The translations under genes and the position numbers were made by a program. A stretch of DNA of 64,000 nucleotides from assembly GCF_034424545.1 (NCBI RefSeq), contig NZ_CP139970.1:682001-746000 (forward strand), given 5' to 3'. Within the stretch, counting starts at the first letter, position 1; the number at the start of each line of letters is the position of its first letter. The notes beneath the pieces were generated by a model. It was not told where the DNA came from and did not search any database. It saw nothing but the letters and a program-made list of their open reading frames with translations. The DNA is from Trinickia caryophylli (lineage in GTDB: Bacteria; Pseudomonadota; Gammaproteobacteria; Burkholderiales; Burkholderiaceae). Of this stretch, positions 45,372-54,242 are shown piece by piece.

Positions 45372-46490
45372 TCAAGCGGCGGACAAGTGTCGCTGCAGCG
45401 CGGCGTTGACCTCGCTGGCTCTTTCGAGCATGGCCATATGGCCGGTGGCATCGAACAGAATCACCTGCGCGTCCGACGGCGCCCGGGACGCCTGTTCCAC
45501 CGGAATCACGCGGTCCTCTTTGCCCCAGAACACGAGCACGGGCTTGCCCAACCGTTGCAACTCGCCCGCCAGCACGGCCGATTGCCTGCCGTCCTTGAAG
45601 AGCGCCGCCCCCAGTTCCGCGAGCCGTTCCTCGATGCCGTCCATGCGCTTGAATTTGAGCATGTCGTCGATCATCTGCCGGCTGACCAGTTCCGGGTCGG
45701 CAAACAACTGCTCGAGCACGGGCCGCAACTCGCGCCGCGACTGCGCGTTGACAAAACCGTCCGTATAGTCGGTATTGATCGCGACATCGAAACCGGCCGG
45801 GCTGATCAGCGCCAGGCTGGCCACATGCGCCGGCGCGTGCTCAGTCATCTGCATCGCGATAGCACCGCCCATCGAGTGGCCAACGACGTGTACCGGCTCG
45901 CTCACGCCAGCGGTATCGAGGAACTTCAGAACGAAGGCCGCCAGTGCCGCTATGGACGCGCCCGGCAAGCGGGCCTGACTCTGGCCGTGCGCCGGCAGAT
46001 CCAGTGCGATCACCGGATGTTTCTCCGCCACCGCATCGAGATTGAACAACCAGTTGTTGAGGTCGCCGCCGAAACCGTGGATGAAGAGCACCGGTGTGCC
46101 GGATGCGGGCCCGCGCCGCGCATAGCGCACGCGGATACCGTCCACTTCGGCGAAGTCGAATGCCGGGCCGGCGTCTTCGTCATCGCTGTCGATCGACGGC
46201 ACCTCGAAGGCGGCTACGTAGGCGTCGATCTGCGCATCGCTCACGTCCGGCTCCGCCAACACGGCGAGCAGCGCTTTCACGGGCAGCGTCTCGCCGCTTC
46301 GCGCGACGATGCGGCGCAGCAGTCCGGCGTCGGGCGCCTCCACGGCGTTGGAGATCTTGTCCGTCTCCACGTCGACGAGCGCCTGCCCGACTTCGATCCG
46401 CTCCCCCTCGCGCACCAGCCAGTCCTGCACGATGCCCTCGCGCATCTCCAGGCCCCACTTGGGCATCACGATCGGAATGATCTCGGCCAT
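45372..46490 (-). CDS. acoC: AcoC, acetoin dehydrogenase E2 with fused alpha/beta-hydrolase domain
   Basis: A 372-residue protein. An N-terminal lipoyl domain covers about 1-80, with the lipoyl lysine K45 in VETDKISNA. The rest is an alpha/beta-hydrolase fold with FIHGFGGD, nucleophile GHSMGG (S206) and the C-terminal His in DATGHMAML. This lipoyl-hydrolase fusion is the recognised AcoC layout and differs from ordinary E2 acyltransferases. It receives the acetyl group from the AcoAB reaction. Its ATG overlaps the acoB stop (TGATG), so translation is coupled. Confidence 0.93.
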   Translation of the reverse strand: MAEIIPIVMPKWGLEMREGIVQDWLVREGERIEVGQALVDVETDKISNAVEAPDAGLLRRIVARSGETLPVKALLAVLAEPDVSDAQIDAYVAAFEVPSIDSDDEDAGPAFDFAEVDGIRVRYARRGPASGTPVLFIHGFGGDLNNWLFNLDAVAEKHPVIALDLPAHGQSQARLPGASIAALAAFVLKFLDTAGVSEPVHVVGHSMGGAIAMQMTEHAPAHVASLALISPAGFDVAINTDYTDGFVNAQSRRELRPVLEQLFADPELVSRQMIDDMLKFKRMDGIEERLAELGAALFKDGRQSAVLAGELQRLGKPVLVFWGKEDRVIPVEQASRAPSDAQVILFDATGHMAMLERASEVNAALQRHLSAA

Positions 46491-47506
46491 CAGTGCCGTC
46501 CTCCCTTCATCGTGCGGCGCACGGCCTCGGCGATCTGCGCACCGCTGGGGATATACAGATCTTCCAGCGTGGGCGAAAACGGCACCGGCGTATGCGGCGG
46601 ACAAACCATCTCGATGCCGGCCTGAAGCGCGCCGAACGCGTGCTGCGCGACCTGTGCCGAAATATCGGTTGCGATGTTGCAACGCGGGCTGGCTTCGTCC
46701 ACCACCACGAGACGGCCCGTGTTCTCGACCGATTCGAGCACGGTGTCGATATCGAGCGGCGACAACGTGCGCAGGTCGATCACCTCGGCCTCGATGCCCT
46801 CCTTCGCAAGCGTCGCCGCGGCTTCGAGCGCGCGATGCACCACCAGGCCGTACGCGACGATCGTCACATGCTTGCCGTCACGCACGATGTTAGCCTCGCC
46901 GAACGGGATCGCATACGAACTTTCCGGCACGTCGCCTTCGAGGCCGTAAAGGTTCTTGTGTTCGCAGAAGATCACCGGATCGTTGTCGCGAATGGCCTGG
47001 ATCAGCAGCCCCTTGGTGTCGTATGGCGTGGACGGACAGACCACCTTGAGGCCGGGGATATGCGTGAAGAGCGGCGTCAACATCTGGCTGTGCTGCGCGG
47101 CCGCACGAAAGCCGGCGCCGACCATCGCGCGGATCACGACAGGCGTCTCGGCCTTCCCGCCGAACATGTAGCGGAACTTTGCCGCCTGGTTGTAGATCTG
47201 GTCGAAGCACACGCCCATGAAATCGATGAACATCAGTTCGGCAATCGGCCGCATGCCGCACGCCGCCGCGCCGATGGCCGCGCCCACGTAGGCGGACTCG
47301 GACAGCGGCGTGTCGAGCAGGCGGTCGCCGTGCTTCGCGTACAAGCCCTTCGTCACGCCGAGCACGCCGCCCCAGGCGTCCTTTTCGCCGTTCGCGCCGG
47401 CACCGCCGACGATATCCTCGCCCAGCATGATGACGCTTGGGTCGCGCGTCATTTCCTGATCGATCGCTTCATTGATCGCCATCTTCATGGTCAGTTTTCG
47501 GGCCAT
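46490..47506 (-). CDS. acoB: AcoB, acetoin dehydrogenase E1 beta subunit
   Basis: A 338-residue transketolase-like pyrimidine-binding subunit: INEAIDQEMTRDPSVIMLGEDI, DTPLSESAYVGAAIGAAACGMRPIAELMFIDF, and a C-terminal domain with EVIDLRTLSPLDIDTVLESV. With AcoA it forms the thiamine-pyrophosphate-dependent enzyme that cleaves acetoin to acetaldehyde and a lipoyl-bound acetyl group. The start is the ATG of MARKLTMKMA, preceded by AGGAG; longer frames upstream are the acoA antiframe. Gap to acoA is 47 bp. Confidence 0.95.
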   Translation of the reverse strand: MARKLTMKMAINEAIDQEMTRDPSVIMLGEDIVGGAGANGEKDAWGGVLGVTKGLYAKHGDRLLDTPLSESAYVGAAIGAAACGMRPIAELMFIDFMGVCFDQIYNQAAKFRYMFGGKAETPVVIRAMVGAGFRAAAQHSQMLTPLFTHIPGLKVVCPSTPYDTKGLLIQAIRDNDPVIFCEHKNLYGLEGDVPESSYAIPFGEANIVRDGKHVTIVAYGLVVHRALEAAATLAKEGIEAEVIDLRTLSPLDIDTVLESVENTGRLVVVDEASPRCNIATDISAQVAQHAFGALQAGIEMVCPPHTPVPFSPTLEDLYIPSGAQIAEAVRRTMKGGRH

Positions 47507-47553
47507 GGTAGTTCTCCTGATCGGTGATAGGGATGTGGTGTAGCGCCGCGACG

Positions 47554-48555
47554 TCAATAGCTGGAGTAGACGTCGGTGAGCAGATCGCCGGGGCCCGGTA
47601 GCGGCGCCGCCTTCGCCTCCTGAACCGCACGCTCGATCAGCGCCGCGACTTCGTGATCGATGGTGTCGAGCGCACCGCGCGATACGAGATCCGCCTGCAT
47701 CACGATCTGCGCGAATTTTTTCAGGCAATCCCTGTTCGAGCGGATGTCGTCGAGTTCGCCCGGTGCGCGATAGGTCTGCGCATCGCCTTCGAAGTGGCCG
47801 TAAAAGCGCACCATCTTGCATTCGAGCAGCGACGGTCCGCCGCCTTCGCGCGCGCGCCGGATCACTTCGCCCGCTGCTTCGTGCACGGCGAAGAAATCGG
47901 TGCCGTCCACCGTCACGCCCGGAATCCCGAACCCGGCTGCGCGGTCGACATAGCTGTCGACCGCCGTGGCATATTCGCGCGCGGTCGATTCCGCGTAACC
48001 GTTGTTTTCGATGACGAAGATCACCGGCAGATTCCAGACCGCCGCCAGATTCAGGCTTTCGAGAAACGTGCCCTGGTTCGATGCGCCGTCGCCGCAAAAC
48101 GTGATGCCGACTTCGCCCTTACCGCGAAACTTCGCGGCAAGCGCCGCGCCGCAGATCAGCGGCGCGCCGGCACCGAGAATGCCATTGGCGCCCATCATTC
48201 CCTTGGACAGATCGGCGATATGCATCGAGCCGCCCTTGCCGTTACACGAGCCGCCCGTGCGCCCGTAGATCTCCTTCATCATTGCGATCGGGTCGACGCC
48301 CTTGGCGATGCAGTGGCCGTGCCCGCGGTGCGTGCTCGCGATGCGGTCGCCGTCACCCAGGTGGTGCAGAATGCCGACCGCCGCTGCTTCCTCGCCGGCA
48401 TACAGGTGAACGAAGCCGGGAATATCGCCACGGCCGAAATCGACGTGCAGGCGCTCCTCGAACTCGCGAATCGTGCGCATCTTGCGATAGACGGTGAGCA
48501 GCGTTTCCTTGTCGAGCGGCAATACGCGCTGCTCGGCTGCGATGTCTGTAGCCAT
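47554..48555 (-). CDS. acoA: AcoA, acetoin dehydrogenase E1 alpha subunit
   Basis: A 333-residue TPP-binding E1 alpha subunit. The TPP/Mg motif runs from GDGASNQGTF to VIFVIENNGYAEST (about 160-200), and the STHRGHGHCIAKG segment is typical of the family. AAGGAGA precedes the ATG. It follows acoX by 51 bp and is the first catalytic gene of the operon transcribed from the sigma-54 promoter upstream of acoX. Confidence 0.95.
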   Translation of the reverse strand: MATDIAAEQRVLPLDKETLLTVYRKMRTIREFEERLHVDFGRGDIPGFVHLYAGEEAAAVGILHHLGDGDRIASTHRGHGHCIAKGVDPIAMMKEIYGRTGGSCNGKGGSMHIADLSKGMMGANGILGAGAPLICGAALAAKFRGKGEVGITFCGDGASNQGTFLESLNLAAVWNLPVIFVIENNGYAESTAREYATAVDSYVDRAAGFGIPGVTVDGTDFFAVHEAAGEVIRRAREGGGPSLLECKMVRFYGHFEGDAQTYRAPGELDDIRSNRDCLKKFAQIVMQADLVSRGALDTIDHEVAALIERAVQEAKAAPLPGPGDLLTDVYSSY

Positions 48556-48606
48556 GTCTGTCTCCTTTGGATTGGCTTGGTGAGGGTGCGGACTTCGAAT
48601 CTGCTT

Positions 48607-49698
48607 TTACGTATCGGATGCAATTGCGTGGCGACGAGCAGGCACGCTCGCCCCGTTGCGCATCAGCCGAGCGAGCGCCGCATGACGCATGCAGGCGGCC
48701 ACGTCGATGCTGTGAAACGCGTTCTCGCACAAGGTCACCGAGACCTCGTCGTGCGGACCGAACGCCAACTCGCGCTCCCCGTCGAGCGCGACGATGCCGG
48801 CACGCTGCCGCATGCGCTGCGGCACGCCGTGCTCGATGCGCCGCCAGTCGACGATCGGCACGGGGCGCAGCAGGCCGGGCGCAATCGGCACGGTCAGCTC
48901 GAATTCGCAGGCGCCGGGCGTGCCGAGTTCGACGGCCACGCCGCCGGGCTCGCGGCGGCCGACCGGCTCGAGCAGACCCGCGATCGCGGACAAGCCGATC
49001 GCTTGCGGGTCGGCATAGGCAACGTAGACGGCAGCCAGCGTGTCGGCTTTCCAAACCGCGCGCGCGCCGATGTATTGCTCGCGCGAAATCACCGCGTCCA
49101 CCAGCGCGATATCGTGCGTCGCCGTTCCGTCGGCCCTGCGGATCGTCACTTCCAGGTATTTGTTCGCGCTCAGTGCCGATGCGGCCGGAATGCGTCCACC
49201 CGCGAACAGGCCCACTGCGAGCCCGGTGATGGTGGGCTCGCGCATGTCGGGAAAGGCATTGTTGGTACCGGTGGAGATCCCGGCGATCGGTACGCCGTTG
49301 CACTCGCGCACGACCGCGCGATGCGTGCCGTCACCGCCGAGCACGACGATGGCCGCGACGCCGGCTGCGTGCATCGCGTGTGCCGCACGCAGCGTATCGT
49401 TCACGCTGCCGGTGACCGGCAGATCGAGGTAATCGACCGCCGCCAGCGCGGCGTCCGGTCCCTGCCTGCTCGCCAGATGCCGCGTCAGCATGACCCGGAG
49501 GCCTTCCCGGTCCGGCATCATCAGCGCACGGTCAACCCCGCATGCCGCCAGCGCAGCCAGCAGCCGCAGCACGATATTGACGCGGTCGGCCAATTGCAGA
49601 CTGTTCGCGTTGGCGATCACGCGGCGGATGTCGCGCGCCGAAATGGGATTGGCGATGATGCCGACCAGCGGGGGCCGAACCTGCGCAGGTTCCCGCAT
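48607..49698 (-). CDS. acoX: AcoX, NAD-kinase-like protein of acetoin catabolism
   Basis: A 363-residue protein with an ATP-NAD kinase-like fold: IIANPISARD at the N-terminus and GGDGTHR at 121-127, the diacylglycerol/NAD kinase signature, then GISTGTNNAFPD. AcoX is consistently encoded with acoABC, but its biochemical role is not settled. It is the promoter-proximal gene: a -24/-12 promoter lies 37-52 bp upstream and AGGAGACAGGC precedes the ATG. Confidence 0.92.
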   Translation of the reverse strand: MREPAQVRPPLVGIIANPISARDIRRVIANANSLQLADRVNIVLRLLAALAACGVDRALMMPDREGLRVMLTRHLASRQGPDAALAAVDYLDLPVTGSVNDTLRAAHAMHAAGVAAIVVLGGDGTHRAVVRECNGVPIAGISTGTNNAFPDMREPTITGLAVGLFAGGRIPAASALSANKYLEVTIRRADGTATHDIALVDAVISREQYIGARAVWKADTLAAVYVAYADPQAIGLSAIAGLLEPVGRREPGGVAVELGTPGACEFELTVPIAPGLLRPVPIVDWRRIEHGVPQRMRQRAGIVALDGERELAFGPHDEVSVTLCENAFHSIDVAACMRHAALARLMRNGASVPARRHAIASDT

Positions 49699-49734
49699 GC
49701 CTGTCTCCTGATATCTTTGTCGAGACAGGTTGAC

Positions 49735-49750
49735 TGCAGCAACCGTGCCA
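49735..49750 (-). promoter_or_regulatory. Sigma-54 (-24/-12) promoter of the aco operon
   Basis: On the minus strand the sequence reads TGGCACG-GTTG-CTGCA, matching the TGGCACG-N4-TTGCA consensus at all but one base, with GG and GC in correct spacing. The predicted start is ~25 nt before the acoX ATG. The gene for the sigma-54-dependent activator AcoR lies directly upstream. Confidence 0.88.
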
Positions 49751-49838
49751 GTTCGGCACGCCCTCGGCGGAACGAAAAAATTAGGGGATTACCCAGAGAA
49801 AAGCGCCTGAAACAGCGCGGGCGGCCACGCGTTGCCGT

Positions 49839-49879
49839 GACAGGTGCCACAGAGGCAACTGCATCGCGCTGGACAGGTG
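49839..49879. promoter_or_regulatory. Direct repeats GACAGGTG, candidate AcoR enhancer sites
   Basis: GACAGGTG occurs at 49839-49846 and 49872-49879, 33 bp apart (about three helical turns) and roughly 90-145 bp upstream of the sigma-54 promoter. That is the usual distance for activator-bound enhancer sites. A TGCC-acaga-GGCA dyad lies between them. Confidence 0.45.
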
Positions 49880-49894
49880 TATCGGTCGACCACG

Positions 49895-49921
49895 GGCAAT
49901 GAGGCAATGGGGCAATGCCCC
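49895..49921. repeat. Three 8-bp repeats (GGCAATGN) ending in a dyad, just past acoR
   Basis: GGCAATGA, GGCAATGG and GGCAATGC follow one another at 49895-49918, and the last merges into GGGGCA-A-TGCCCC (49909-49921). It lies 9 bp beyond the acoR stop and may be a transcript-end hairpin for acoR or part of the aco control region. Confidence 0.5.
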
Positions 49922-49929
49922 GTCAGTCA

Positions 49930-51915
49930 TCAATGCGACGGATCGTCGATGCCGCCGGTACGGGAATCCCAACGATTAGGCGATTGGATGCCGTAGCGCG
50001 CCATGCGGCGGTACAGCGTCATTCGACTGATGCCGAGCCCGCGCGCGACCGCGCTCAGATTCCAGCCCGATGCGCGAAGGTGCTGTACGAGCACCCGGCC
50101 TTCGGGGGGCAACGCATGCGGCTCCGGCGCAACGGCAGGATGTGCTTCCAGGGTCGCCGCCACGGCTGCTCCAATGCCTTCGGGCAGATCGTCCGCTTCG
50201 ATATGGCGATCGCGGCAAACCGCGCGGGCATATTCGAGCGCATTGCGCAGTTCCCGCAGATTGCCTGGCCAGCGGTAACTACGCAGCCGCTCTCGCGCCT
50301 CGTCGGCAATCGTGAAAGCCGGCTCGCCCGCCGGTACGGCCAAGAGCTTGTGCAGCAGCCAGTCGAAATCGGTGCGCTCGCGCAGCGGCGGCAGCATGAA
50401 CCGCGCGCCGTTGAGGCGGTAATACAGATCCTCCCGAAACCGCCCCGTTGCGATCAACTGCTCCAGCGGCTGATGCGTAGCCGAGATCACGCGGACATCG
50501 ACCGGTACCGGACGCGAAGCGCCGATCGGCAGCACTTCGCCTTCGGCCAACACCCGAAGCAGTCGCGACTGCAGCTCGCGCGGCATGTCGCCGATTTCGT
50601 CCAGGAACAGCGTGCCGCGATCGGCTTCCTGGATCAGCCCGCGTTTCGGCTTCGAACCGGCGCCCGAGAAACTGTTGGGCAAATGCCCGAACAGTTCGCT
50701 CTCGATCAGCGTTTCGGGAATCGCCGCACAGTTGACCGCTATGAACGGGCCGTCCCGGCGCGTGCCGGCCCGATGCATTGCCCTCGCGAAATATTCCTTG
50801 CCGCTGCCGGTTTCGCCGTTGACAAGCAGGTTGATCGGCGCGTCTATCAGTCTGGACGCACGCTGCAATTGCTGCTGCAGCGCCGCATCCCCGCCGGATA
50901 GCGCCGCCAGCTCGGCCGGCAGCGGCGTCTGCGCGCTATCCTGCATCCCGGCGGGCAAACGCAGCACCGGCGGCATGACGCTGAGATAGAGCAAGGTTCC
51001 GCTGCAGTTGAGCCGCACGACACGCTGCTCGCTGGGCCGCGAATAGACGAAGCGGCCCAGTTCCTCGGCACGCGCGTCGAACAGCGAGTCGAAGCGCGCC
51101 CCAAGCACGGACGTTCGGGTCGAGCCGGCGCCCGCCTCGGCTATCAGCAGTTGCTGCGCGCGGCGATTATGCCCAGCGATGCGGCCCTGCGCGTCAAGTG
51201 CGATCAGATACTCGGGATTGACGTCGAGAAACTCGGGCGCCGGGCTCAGCTTCAGGATCCAGTCCTGCCGGTGCCGGCGCAGAAAATACGCATCTTCGAT
51301 CCGGCTTGCATACATGCGCACCAGTTGCAGCGCCAGCATCTGGCTCTCTTTGGCCCGCGGCGAACTCAATGCCGAGATGTCGAGAATCGCGTTGAGCTCG
51401 CCGCGTGGATCGAACAGCGGCGCCGCGGTGCAAGTCAGCGGGATATGGGTGGCATCGAAATGATCGGCCTGATGGACCGTCAACGCCTGCCCGGTCGCAA
51501 GCGAGGTGCCGACAGCGCAGGTGCCGGCGCCGTTCTCGCTCCATTCCGCGCCCAGGTAGAGGCCAGCCCGGCGCAACGCGGCATCCGCGCCGGCATCGCC
51601 GAGGTAGTCGACGGTCACGCCGTCAGCGTCCGTCAGCAGCACCACATAGCCGAGCCCCGCCACCTGGCCATACAGCGTTTCCAGGCCGTGGCGCGCAATC
51701 CGCGCGAAATCGTCGATGCGTTGCTGGTGCTCCCGCAGCCGCGTGCGCGGGAGGATCCGCGCCTCCTGCATGCGGGCCGGATCGAGGCCGTATTGGTCCA
51801 CGCAGCGCCGCCAGGAGCTCCGGATGATCGCATCGTGCATCCCTGCGGTTGCCGGCAGCCGGCCGCTGGTCGTCAGGACTACGGTTTCGATGTGTTCGCG
51901 TTGCCGCACATCCAT
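49930..51915 (-). CDS. acoR: AcoR, sigma-54-dependent activator of acetoin catabolism
   Basis: A 661-residue enhancer-binding protein. A GAF-like sensing region covers about 75-210, then a PAS-like segment, then the AAA+ domain with Walker A GETGSGKE (367-374), Walker B FLDEIGD (437-443) and the arginine-rich sensor parts. A Fis-type helix-turn-helix lies at about 615-655 (WNLSAVARGLGISRMTLYRRM). The loop that contacts sigma-54, normally GAFTGA, reads NSFSGA at 414-419. TAGGAGA precedes the ATG. It lies upstream of acoX on the same strand, separated by the sigma-54 promoter region. Confidence 0.93.
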   Translation of the reverse strand: MDVRQREHIETVVLTTSGRLPATAGMHDAIIRSSWRRCVDQYGLDPARMQEARILPRTRLREHQQRIDDFARIARHGLETLYGQVAGLGYVVLLTDADGVTVDYLGDAGADAALRRAGLYLGAEWSENGAGTCAVGTSLATGQALTVHQADHFDATHIPLTCTAAPLFDPRGELNAILDISALSSPRAKESQMLALQLVRMYASRIEDAYFLRRHRQDWILKLSPAPEFLDVNPEYLIALDAQGRIAGHNRRAQQLLIAEAGAGSTRTSVLGARFDSLFDARAEELGRFVYSRPSEQRVVRLNCSGTLLYLSVMPPVLRLPAGMQDSAQTPLPAELAALSGGDAALQQQLQRASRLIDAPINLLVNGETGSGKEYFARAMHRAGTRRDGPFIAVNCAAIPETLIESELFGHLPNSFSGAGSKPKRGLIQEADRGTLFLDEIGDMPRELQSRLLRVLAEGEVLPIGASRPVPVDVRVISATHQPLEQLIATGRFREDLYYRLNGARFMLPPLRERTDFDWLLHKLLAVPAGEPAFTIADEARERLRSYRWPGNLRELRNALEYARAVCRDRHIEADDLPEGIGAAVAATLEAHPAVAPEPHALPPEGRVLVQHLRASGWNLSAVARGLGISRMTLYRRMARYGIQSPNRWDSRTGGIDDPSH

Positions 51916-52111
51916 CGTCGTCTCCTAAGTCCGCAGCGCCTCGCGTGGGGCACGGCGGTATCGGCACGCAGGCCTGGCCGCGCTTGCGGGCACGCCAGTA
52001 CATCCGCGGTTGGATCACTAATGTAGCCGACGGCGTCCGGATCGTGCAAACCCGTGCGGCGAGCGTGCACTCCTCAGATCAAATGCATGCAACCCCGGAT
52101 TTCTTCCCCCC

Positions 52112-52139
52112 GGACGCGCTGCCCTGGCTCAGCGCGTCC
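52112..52139 (-). terminator. Strong hairpin at the end of the hyf-like operon
   Basis: A 10-bp stem GGACGCGCTG / CAGCGCGTCC with an 8-nt loop overlaps the stop codon of the last gene. No T-run follows on the minus strand, so it may stabilise the 3' end rather than terminate by itself. Confidence 0.4.
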
Positions 52140-52668
52140 GCTGCGCGTGCGCCCCTCGCCGTGAACGCAGCGCCGTGAGAATGCCGCTCAAGAGATCGAT
52201 CGGCGGTGGCGGGCAGCCCGGGATGGCGACGTCGACCGGAAGCAGGCCTGACAGCGGCCCGCACACTGCATAGCTGTCGCTGAAGATGCCGCCCGTACAT
52301 GCGCAATCGCCTGCTGCGACCACCAGCTTCGGGTGGGGTGTCGCGTCCCAGGCGCGCCGAACCGCTTCCCTCATGTTCAGCGCGAGCGGACCGGTGACGA
52401 GCAGCATGTCCGCATGGCGCGGACTCGCAACGAATTTGATGCCGAGACCCTCGATGTTGTAGTACGGGTTGGTCAGCGCGTGAATCTCGAGTTCGCACCC
52501 GTTGCACGAGCCCGCATCGATCTGGCGAATGCACAGCGCGCGGCCGACCACGTCGAGAATCTCGCGCTGGATCTCCTGCTGTCGCGCCGTGCTCCACGCA
52601 TCGTTCGTTTCCGGAACGGAGCCGGCCGGCGTGTCCGTCCGTGCGATCTGTTTGAGAAGTTGCCACAT
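52129..52668 (-). CDS. hyfI: HyfI/NuoB-like Fe-S small subunit
   Basis: A 179-residue subunit of a hydrogenase-4/complex-I-like complex. The proximal 4Fe-4S cluster ligands are all present: C55 and C58 (SCNGCELE), C122 (GDCACTGG) and C152 (PGCPPPP). It would sit on the cytoplasmic side next to HyfG and pass electrons. Its ATG overlaps the hyfG stop (TAATG), the last junction of a tightly coupled operon. Homology to NuoB and HycG is clear; the electron donor is unknown because no HyfH/HyfA-type ferredoxin gene is in the cluster. Confidence 0.9.
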   Translation of the reverse strand: MWQLLKQIARTDTPAGSVPETNDAWSTARQQEIQREILDVVGRALCIRQIDAGSCNGCELEIHALTNPYYNIEGLGIKFVASPRHADMLLVTGPLALNMREAVRRAWDATPHPKLVVAAGDCACTGGIFSDSYAVCGPLSGLLPVDVAIPGCPPPPIDLLSGILTALRSRRGAHAQRTR

Positions 52669-54239
52669 TACAGGTCGTGTCCCGCGTAGTTCAGGTTGAA
52701 CGATTTGTTGATCAGCGGAAAATCGGGAACGATATTGCCGATGATCGCGTGCTCGAGCGCAGGCCAGTTGTGCCACGACGGATCGTGGCAGTGGCACCGC
52801 GCAATGGTCCCGTTTTCGCCGGTCTCGATTGCCACCAGCACATCCCCACGCCAGCCTTCGATCCAGCCGACGCCGTACGATGGCGGCTGGCCCGCTTCCA
52901 TCGACTCGACCGGTTCGACGACGTCGCCATCGGGCAAACCGTCGAGAAACGCGCGAATCAGCCGCAGTGACTCGTAGACCTCGTTGAACCGCACAGCCAC
53001 GCGGGCGGCCACGTCGCCCCTGTTGTCGCACGCGATCCGGGGTTGCACCTCGAGATACGGCGCATAGGGATGATCGACGCGCACATCGATGCCCAGCCCG
53101 CTCGCTCGCGCTGCCAGGCCGCACACACTGAAATGCCGGGCCACCAATGCCGAAAGCTTGCCCGCCCCCGTAAAGCGGTCCTGCAGGCCCGACTGCTCTT
53201 CGAAAATGCGTTGCATCGTGCGGACCGCTTCTTCGGTCCGTTCGCATTGGCGAGCGACAGACTCGATGACATCCGCGGCAATGTCGCGCCTGACACCGCC
53301 GGGCACGATCTGGTCCATCAGATAGCGGTGCCCGAACATGCGGTCGTTCAAACGCAGCCAGTCCTCCTTCATCCGCGAGAACTGCGCGAGCCCGAAGGCA
53401 AAGCCGGCGTCGTTGCCGAGCGCACCGAGATCGCCCAGATGATTGGCGACACGCTCGCGCTCGAGCATCAAGGCGCGCAGCCACTGCGCGCGCGGCGGCA
53501 CCAGGACTTTCAGCGCGCGTTCGACCGCCATGCAATAGGCCCACGAAAAGGCGACCGTCGTATCGCCCGCAATTCTTCCCGCCACACGATGGCCGAGCAG
53601 CAAGGGTGTGTGCACGAACAGTCGCTCGATGCCGCGATGCGCATAACCGAGCCGCTCTTCCAATCGCAATATCTTTTCACCGACGACCGAGAAGCGAAAG
53701 TGCCCCGGCTCGATAATGCCCGCGTGAATCGGTCCCACCGCGATCTCATGAACGCCGTCGCCCGCCACCTGCACGAACGGATAATCCGCTTCCTCGCATT
53801 CGAAGCGCTCGTTTCCCGAGGACTGGCTGCGAAGCGGAAAATAGTCGGCCGGCCAGTTGCCGTGATTCAGCCACGGCCGCGTATCCGCCGCCCCGGTCGC
53901 GCGCAGCCCGAGCAGATCGTAGACGGCTCGCTGCATGCGCGACGCGCACGCAAAGATGCGGGACAGATCCGGATAGCCTGCCGCGCCGTCATCGCCCGTC
54001 GCGGCAGGTATTCGCACCCACAACAGGCCGTCTTCCATCGCATAGGCGGCGGACATGACGAAGGTGCCGCTGGCCGTTTCCGTGCCCCACAGCGATATCA
54101 GCCGGTTACCGTGCTCGAATGCCGCGCTGGCAACTCGGACCCATGTCGCGGCATCGGTATCCGCCAGAAAAACCGACGCCCTGCCCGCAGGCGCCGATAG
54201 CGGAACGAGGCCGGAAAGTCCAAGCGCGTCGATCCGCAT
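52668..54239 (-). CDS. hyfG: HyfG/NuoCD-like large subunit lacking NiFe ligands
   Basis: A 523-residue protein. The N-terminal ~130 residues resemble a NuoC-like 30-kDa domain, and the rest a NuoD/hydrogenase-large-subunit fold with GPIHAGIIEPGHFRF and LGYAHRGIERLF (about 169-207). Where NiFe hydrogenases have RxCGxC this protein has GRIAGDT (221-227), and where they have DPCxxC it has DPSWHN (486-491), so no NiFe centre can form. This fits complex-I-related or Ehr complexes rather than hydrogenase-4. Annotation pipelines may wrongly call it a hydrogenase. The gap to hyfF is 3 bp. Confidence 0.9.
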   Translation of the reverse strand: MRIDALGLSGLVPLSAPAGRASVFLADTDAATWVRVASAAFEHGNRLISLWGTETASGTFVMSAAYAMEDGLLWVRIPAATGDDGAAGYPDLSRIFACASRMQRAVYDLLGLRATGAADTRPWLNHGNWPADYFPLRSQSSGNERFECEEADYPFVQVAGDGVHEIAVGPIHAGIIEPGHFRFSVVGEKILRLEERLGYAHRGIERLFVHTPLLLGHRVAGRIAGDTTVAFSWAYCMAVERALKVLVPPRAQWLRALMLERERVANHLGDLGALGNDAGFAFGLAQFSRMKEDWLRLNDRMFGHRYLMDQIVPGGVRRDIAADVIESVARQCERTEEAVRTMQRIFEEQSGLQDRFTGAGKLSALVARHFSVCGLAARASGLGIDVRVDHPYAPYLEVQPRIACDNRGDVAARVAVRFNEVYESLRLIRAFLDGLPDGDVVEPVESMEAGQPPSYGVGWIEGWRGDVLVAIETGENGTIARCHCHDPSWHNWPALEHAIIGNIVPDFPLINKSFNLNYAGHDL

Positions 54240-54242
54240 GCG

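Noticed and set aside
47653..49902. 749-codon plus-strand frame across acoA and acoX
   Set aside because: It lies fully opposite well-supported E1 alpha and AcoX proteins, has no domain and is arginine/aspartate-rich, so it is a shadow frame.
52668..54239. Annotation as NiFe hydrogenase large subunit
   Set aside because: Both cysteine pairs needed to bind NiFe are absent, so H2 chemistry cannot be supported despite the fold.
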